Source of the DNA: Planctomycetaceae bacterium
Lineage (GTDB): Bacteria; Planctomycetota; Planctomycetia; Pirellulales; Pirellulaceae
Direction of reading: 5' to 3'
NCBI GenBank assembly: GCA_020638975.1
Contig: JACKHN010000024.1
Span: 41,884-105,883, forward strand
Length of the DNA stretch: 64,000 bases
This document shows positions 60,338 through 64,000 of the stretch, in pieces. A model generated the notes under the pieces. The model saw nothing but the letters and a program-made list of their open reading frames with translations. It ran no database searches and was not told where the DNA came from. Position 1 is the stretch's first letter. Each line of letters starts with the position of its first letter. The position numbers and the translations under genes are program-made.

Positions 60338-62244
60338 TTGGTTCGTGTCATTAACGATACGACGATCAACGTGAGAAAGCCGAGCGGGATCGTCACGATT
60401 CCTGGTTGGCTGAACGGGACGATGGCTTGATCTGCCGATAGGCCGTAGACGCCTGTGAACGTATCAGCGCTCAGCAGAATCCAGCCCAGCGAACTGATCA
60501 TGCCAACCAGTACCGCGGAGATGACACCCTGACGCGTGACGCCCTTCCAAAACAAGATCATCACCAGTGATGGCAAGTTGGCGGAGGCAGCGACGCTGAA
60601 CGCCCAACCCACCAGATAACTGACGTTCAAGTTCTTGAATTGAATACCAAGTACAACGGCAATCACGCCCACGACCACAGAAGAAATCTTCGCAATGCGG
60701 ACCTTCTCGTGATCGCTCATTTCGATCTTCAAGTAGCTCGACATCAGGTCGTGCGTCACCGCACCTGCTGAAGCCAGAATCAAGCCGCTGACGGTCCCTA
60801 GAACGGTGGTGAATGCGATCGCCGAGATGGCGGCAAATAGCCATTCGTTCATGCTGCGAGCCAACAGGGGAGCGGCCATGTTGCTGTCGGTGACATCCAT
60901 CGAGCCACTCGTCATGGCACCGAGGCCCATGTAGAGCGTCAGCACATAGAAGAAACCAATGCTCGCGATGCCAACGATCGTACTCTTGCGAGCGCTCGAT
61001 TCGTCCTTGACCGTGTAGTATCGAATCAGGATGTGAGGCAACGACGCGGTGCCGCAGAATAAGGCCAACATCAGGGAGAGGAAGTTTAGCTTGTCGAGCA
61101 ACTTTTCGCTGCGGATGCCTTTGAAGCTTGGATGTTCGCCCGGCCGAAGCACTTGGCTTCCCGGAGTTGGCTTCTGAAAGTAGACCGTCACCGCTTCGCC
61201 GTTCTCGCCGAGCACCGTGTCCTTGCCCCACAAAACCACTTCACTTTTTTGCAGCGTGCTAAAGAACGACAGCGGACCGAGTGAGCCGGTTTTTTGCTGG
61301 CCGTCCGGCAACTTGCTGATATGTCCGACAGGATGCAACTCCGGCTCGCCCTTCTTGACGCCCTTTGGCTCGCCATTCACTAACACCGTTCCATCGCTCC
61401 GCTTCTGCATCGTCTGAGCTTCGTGCAGAATCATCTTTCCCGGCACAGCCTCGACACTCCACATCGTGGCACCAATGGCGATGAAGGTTCTCTTGGTGGC
61501 ATCACCGTTGAGGGTGCGCACCGAGCCACCCGCCAAATCAGTCGGCAACGGCCACTGATCCTGCGGAACTTCGGCATCAAAGCTAAGCGTGCGGAAGACA
61601 TGGCCATCGTCGCCACCCTCGCTCGTCTCGAACCCGCGTGCCCAAATCATCACGGTCAGAATTCCACTGAACAACACCAACAGCGAGCCCTTAATGAACT
61701 GGACCCAGGTTGTCGAAACCATGCCGGCCGTCACGACGATTACGATCACGGTTGCACCAACGATCACGACTCCCACCCAGTGTGGAAAACCCAAGAGTGG
61801 CTGAACGAGTACTCCCGCACCGACCATCTGCGGAATCAGGTAGAAAACACTCACGGCCAGCGTGCTGATGCCAGCGGCGAGTTTGATGCCCGGCGAATTG
61901 AATTTCGCATCGAGCGCATCGGCGAAGGTGAACTTACCAAGTCGCTTCATCGGTTCGGCGACGACGAACAACGCTACGATCCAACCAGCGAGATATCCGA
62001 TCGAATACAAGAACCCATCGTACCCATAAAAGGCAATCATGCCGCATATACCGAGGAACGATGCGGCTGAAAGATAGTCGCCGGCAAACGCGATACCGTT
62101 GACGAACCACGGGATCTGTCCGTGAGCAGCAAAGTAACCCTGCGACGACTTGGCTTTGCCACCAAGATAAAAACTAATGCCGAGCGTGACGGCGACGAAG
62201 GCAAAAAAGATCGCGACTGCGACGTAGGAAGCTTCGTAAATCAT
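60334..62244 (-). CDS. actP: Cation/acetate symporter, sodium:solute symporter family
   Basis: The 636-residue membrane protein shows the SSS-family ActP hallmarks: YFAAHGQIPWFVNGIAFAGD, YLSAASFLGICGMIAFYGYD, AEPMKRLGKFTFADALDAKF, VSVFYLIPQMVGAGVLVQPL, TASLPHILIRYYTVKDE and the later TTVLGTVSGLILASAGAVTH. It imports acetate or related short carboxylates with Na+. At about 210-385 there is a hydrophilic insert of roughly 150 residues, so the protein is nearly 90 residues longer than E. coli ActP. Its ATG overlaps the stop of the DUF485 gene (TAATG). The last codon and stop lie in a REP-type palindrome. Confidence 0.92.
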   Translation of the reverse strand: MIYEASYVAVAIFFAFVAVTLGISFYLGGKAKSSQGYFAAHGQIPWFVNGIAFAGDYLSAASFLGICGMIAFYGYDGFLYSIGYLAGWIVALFVVAEPMKRLGKFTFADALDAKFNSPGIKLAAGISTLAVSVFYLIPQMVGAGVLVQPLLGFPHWVGVVIVGATVIVIVVTAGMVSTTWVQFIKGSLLVLFSGILTVMIWARGFETSEGGDDGHVFRTLSFDAEVPQDQWPLPTDLAGGSVRTLNGDATKRTFIAIGATMWSVEAVPGKMILHEAQTMQKRSDGTVLVNGEPKGVKKGEPELHPVGHISKLPDGQQKTGSLGPLSFFSTLQKSEVVLWGKDTVLGENGEAVTVYFQKPTPGSQVLRPGEHPSFKGIRSEKLLDKLNFLSLMLALFCGTASLPHILIRYYTVKDESSARKSTIVGIASIGFFYVLTLYMGLGAMTSGSMDVTDSNMAAPLLARSMNEWLFAAISAIAFTTVLGTVSGLILASAGAVTHDLMSSYLKIEMSDHEKVRIAKISSVVVGVIAVVLGIQFKNLNVSYLVGWAFSVAASANLPSLVMILFWKGVTRQGVISAVLVGMISSLGWILLSADTFTGVYGLSADQAIVPFSQPGIVTIPLGFLTLIVVSLMTRTK

Positions 62245-62486
62245 TACTTATCTCCTCGCGCGGCGATTTCGTCGTCGGTCAGCTTGCAGAAAAAGCCGTA
62301 GATCAACGCCAACACCAGCGCAGCGATGATCAGCCCGAAGCCATAGAGAATCGCTAAATTCACTCCGGCGATCGGAGTTGTTTCCATGACATCCGCAGCA
62401 AAGGCATTCAAGAAGACGAAGCCTCCGTACAGGAGCAAGTAAACTGCGAACAGGACGATGCCGATTCGCGAGTTGTGAGTTTGCAT
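62244..62486 (-). CDS. DUF485-type small membrane protein (YjcH-like)
   Basis: The 80-residue protein has two predicted transmembrane helices (IGIVLFAVYLLLYGGFVFLN and ILYGFGLIIAALVLALIYGF). It precedes the ActP gene and overlaps it by one base, which is the standard yjcH-actP arrangement. The start at 62486 has GAGGT 4 bp upstream; a longer frame to 62540 is less likely. It probably assists or regulates the symporter. Confidence 0.85.
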   Translation of the reverse strand: MQTHNSRIGIVLFAVYLLLYGGFVFLNAFAADVMETTPIAGVNLAILYGFGLIIAALVLALIYGFFCKLTDDEIAARGDK

Positions 62487-62670
62487 CTTGACCTCAGGTG
62501 AGAAATTTCGAGTGATGTAGGACCAATAGGATAGCCGCATTGAGCCCTCAACGAAAGCATGCGATGAACCGTCCTATGCCCAGGCGAGAGTTGTTCCGCG
62601 TAGTCAGATACCGTTACAATCGGCGTCCCACGACTGGATGACCGGCGGACAACATGTTGGAGTGTCGACG

Positions 62671-63933
62671 ATGAAGAATAGTATAGGAACGACCGTCATT
62701 AAGAACGGACAACTTGTCGACGGAACAGGGACGCCGCCCATCCCTAACGGCGCTCTCTTGATCGAAGACGGTCTGATTTCATACGTGGGATCTGCTGCAA
62801 AACTCCCGACCATTCCGTCTGACACTCGCGTGATCGATGCACGTGGGGGCACGATCATGCCGGGGCTGGTCGAAGCACATTTCCACCCGACCTATTTCAA
62901 TGTGGCGGCGTTGGAAGACCTCGATATCAAGTATCCCGTCGAGTATGTGACGATTCTCGCCGCGTGCAATGCGAAGTTGGCTTTGGAGTGCGGCTACACC
63001 GCGGCGCGCAGCGGCGGCAGCTTGTTCAATATCGATGTCTGGCTGAAGAAGGCCATCGAAGACGACCTTGTTCCCGGCCCGCGACTCGCAGCAAGCGGGC
63101 GTGAGATTTGTGGCGCCGGCGGCTTGATGGATTGGAATCCCGACTTCCGTAAGATCGGCATGGAAGGACTCATGTTGCTGATCGACGGGCCCGACGAAGC
63201 GCGTCGAGCCGTGCGAAAGCTCGTCAAAGATGGCGTCGAATGGGTCAAGACTTATCCGACTGGCGATGCCGCTGCACCGGACGTTAACGATCACCATACG
63301 CTATGCATGACGTTCGATGAGATGCACGCGGTCGTACAAACGGCGCACAACCATGGCATGAAAGTGACCGGGCATTGCCGCGCGACTGCTGGGATTAAGA
63401 ATGCACTCTTGGCGGGCTACGACTCGCTGGAACATGGCACTTTCATCGACGACGAGACGCTTGACCTATTACTTCAACGAGACGTTCCAGTCGTTCCCGC
63501 CCTGTATTTCGAGCTGATGAGTATTGAGCGCGGGCCAGAATTTGGAATGTCTCAAAAGGTGATCGATGGTCATCAAGAAACGCTTGATGGTGGCGCTGAA
63601 TCGGCACGACGGATTCTCGCTGCAGGTGGTCGCTTGGGGATGGGCGGCGACTATGGCTTCGCGTGGAATCCGCACGGAGATTACGCCAAGGAGTTATCGT
63701 TCTTCGTGAACCACGTCGGCCTCAAGCCACTCGAAGTGCTCAAGTGTGCAACGCAAACCGGTGCGGAGATTTTAGGTCGCAGCCATGAGTTGGGGACGCT
63801 TGCCGTTGGCAAACTGGCGGATGTCTTAGTGGTCGATGGCGATGTCGTTGCTGACATTGCGATCCTCCAGGATCGCTCGCGATTCATCACCGTGATGCAA
63901 GGTGGCATCAGCAAAGCCGGGCAATTGCTCTAA
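62671..63933 (+). CDS. Metal-dependent amidohydrolase
   Basis: The 420-residue protein has the composite beta-sandwich start TVIKNGQLVDGTGTPPIPNG, the metal site VEAHFHPTYF (HxH, about 69-71), the Lys in VEWVKTYPTG, GMKVTGHCRA (about 230) and SLEHGTFIDD (about 253), GGDYGFAW (about 324) and the closing GTLAVGKLADVLVVDGD. This is the imidazolonepropionase/prolidase-like branch of amidohydrolases; the exact amide substrate is not evident. ATG 62671 has GGAG 8 bp upstream and is preferred to 62638. It is divergent from the actP operon. Confidence 0.9.
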   Translation: MKNSIGTTVIKNGQLVDGTGTPPIPNGALLIEDGLISYVGSAAKLPTIPSDTRVIDARGGTIMPGLVEAHFHPTYFNVAALEDLDIKYPVEYVTILAACNAKLALECGYTAARSGGSLFNIDVWLKKAIEDDLVPGPRLAASGREICGAGGLMDWNPDFRKIGMEGLMLLIDGPDEARRAVRKLVKDGVEWVKTYPTGDAAAPDVNDHHTLCMTFDEMHAVVQTAHNHGMKVTGHCRATAGIKNALLAGYDSLEHGTFIDDETLDLLLQRDVPVVPALYFELMSIERGPEFGMSQKVIDGHQETLDGGAESARRILAAGGRLGMGGDYGFAWNPHGDYAKELSFFVNHVGLKPLEVLKCATQTGAEILGRSHELGTLAVGKLADVLVVDGDVVADIAILQDRSRFITVMQGGISKAGQLL

Positions 63934-63967
63934 GGAACGACTCAGAAACAACTTCAGCATCTCAATC

Positions 63968-63988
63968 GTAGGGTCCGCTGTGCGGACC
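63968..63988. repeat. GGGTCCGC palindrome, single copy
   Basis: It matches the arms at 60285-60337 with one change (CTGTGCGG for CTGCGCGG), 35 bp after the amidohydrolase stop. The partner arm may lie beyond the window edge. Confidence 0.75.
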
Positions 63989-64000
63989 AGGAATCCCGGA

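Noticed and set aside
1..64000. tRNA or rRNA genes
   Set aside because: No cloverleaf with a TTCGA-type T-loop and no rRNA-like sequence was recognised on either strand; a covariance-model scan would settle this.

Overview
The window looks like a chromosomal segment of a planctomycete (Pirellulales or Rhodopirellula-like; the genus cannot be fixed from the sequence). The reasons are family content: a PSCyt1/DUF1549/DUF1553 protein followed by two DUF1501 proteins, secreted proteins that open with the planctomycete cell-surface motif (LEERRLLAGD, VEELNPRLMLAGD) followed by dockerin repeats, an SHD1-containing secreted protein, a Ser/Thr kinase with a DWG motif and a TPR tail, a PQQ-propeller giant, a sulfatase, several sulfotransferases, and many dispersed palindromes of REP type.

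Layout. 1-8.1 kb: the 3' part of a giant RHS/YD-repeat protein whose shell is interrupted by about ten PPC-like beta domains. 8.1-9.8 kb: a scar region with a DUF1501 gene tail, a REP-associated tyrosine transposase (RAYT) between paired REP-like hairpins, and a frameshifted dockerin-protein remnant. 10-12.2 kb: a SEC-C/TPR protein. 12.2-31.0 kb: a gene-poor, IS-rich stretch bounded by a 42-bp direct repeat made from the 3' end of the SEC-C gene, with a 24-nt inverted repeat just inside each copy. It holds an IS5-type remnant, an outer-membrane protein, a complete IS4-family element with an 11-bp target duplication, a CpaE-like ATPase lacking its N-terminal domain, an ECF sigma factor with a GT2-TPR-sulfotransferase fusion, a decayed IS with a 9-bp target duplication, a mucin-like PT-repeat surface protein, a WG-repeat membrane protein, a second glycosyltransferase-sulfotransferase fusion, a secreted HExxH protein, a JmjC-type oxygenase and a DUF6065 protein. 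I read the latter set as a possible system for making and modifying a PT-rich surface protein; this is inference.

31-34.5 kb: a tight operon of 3-hydroxyacyl-CoA dehydrogenase, sulfotransferase and SDR. 34.7-43.5 kb: a secreted FAD-dependent oxidoreductase, a sulfatase, an outer-membrane protein and a large Ser/Thr kinase, all on the minus strand. 43.7-48.2 kb: a small secreted basic peptide, a sigma-70 factor with an N-terminal MerR-like HTH, and an antisense group II intron sitting next to the sigma gene's terminator-like hairpin. 48.2-53.3 kb: a PQQ-propeller/malectin giant and a GT4 glycosyltransferase. 53.4 kb: a 100-bp MITE-like element with an 8-bp target duplication. 53.6-58.6 kb: DUF1549/1553 and DUF1501 genes. 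58.6-64 kb: SpoU and RlmI-like methyltransferases, an acetate-symporter (ActP) plus DUF485 pair, and an amidohydrolase.

No tRNA, rRNA, CRISPR array, integrase or replication origin was recognised.
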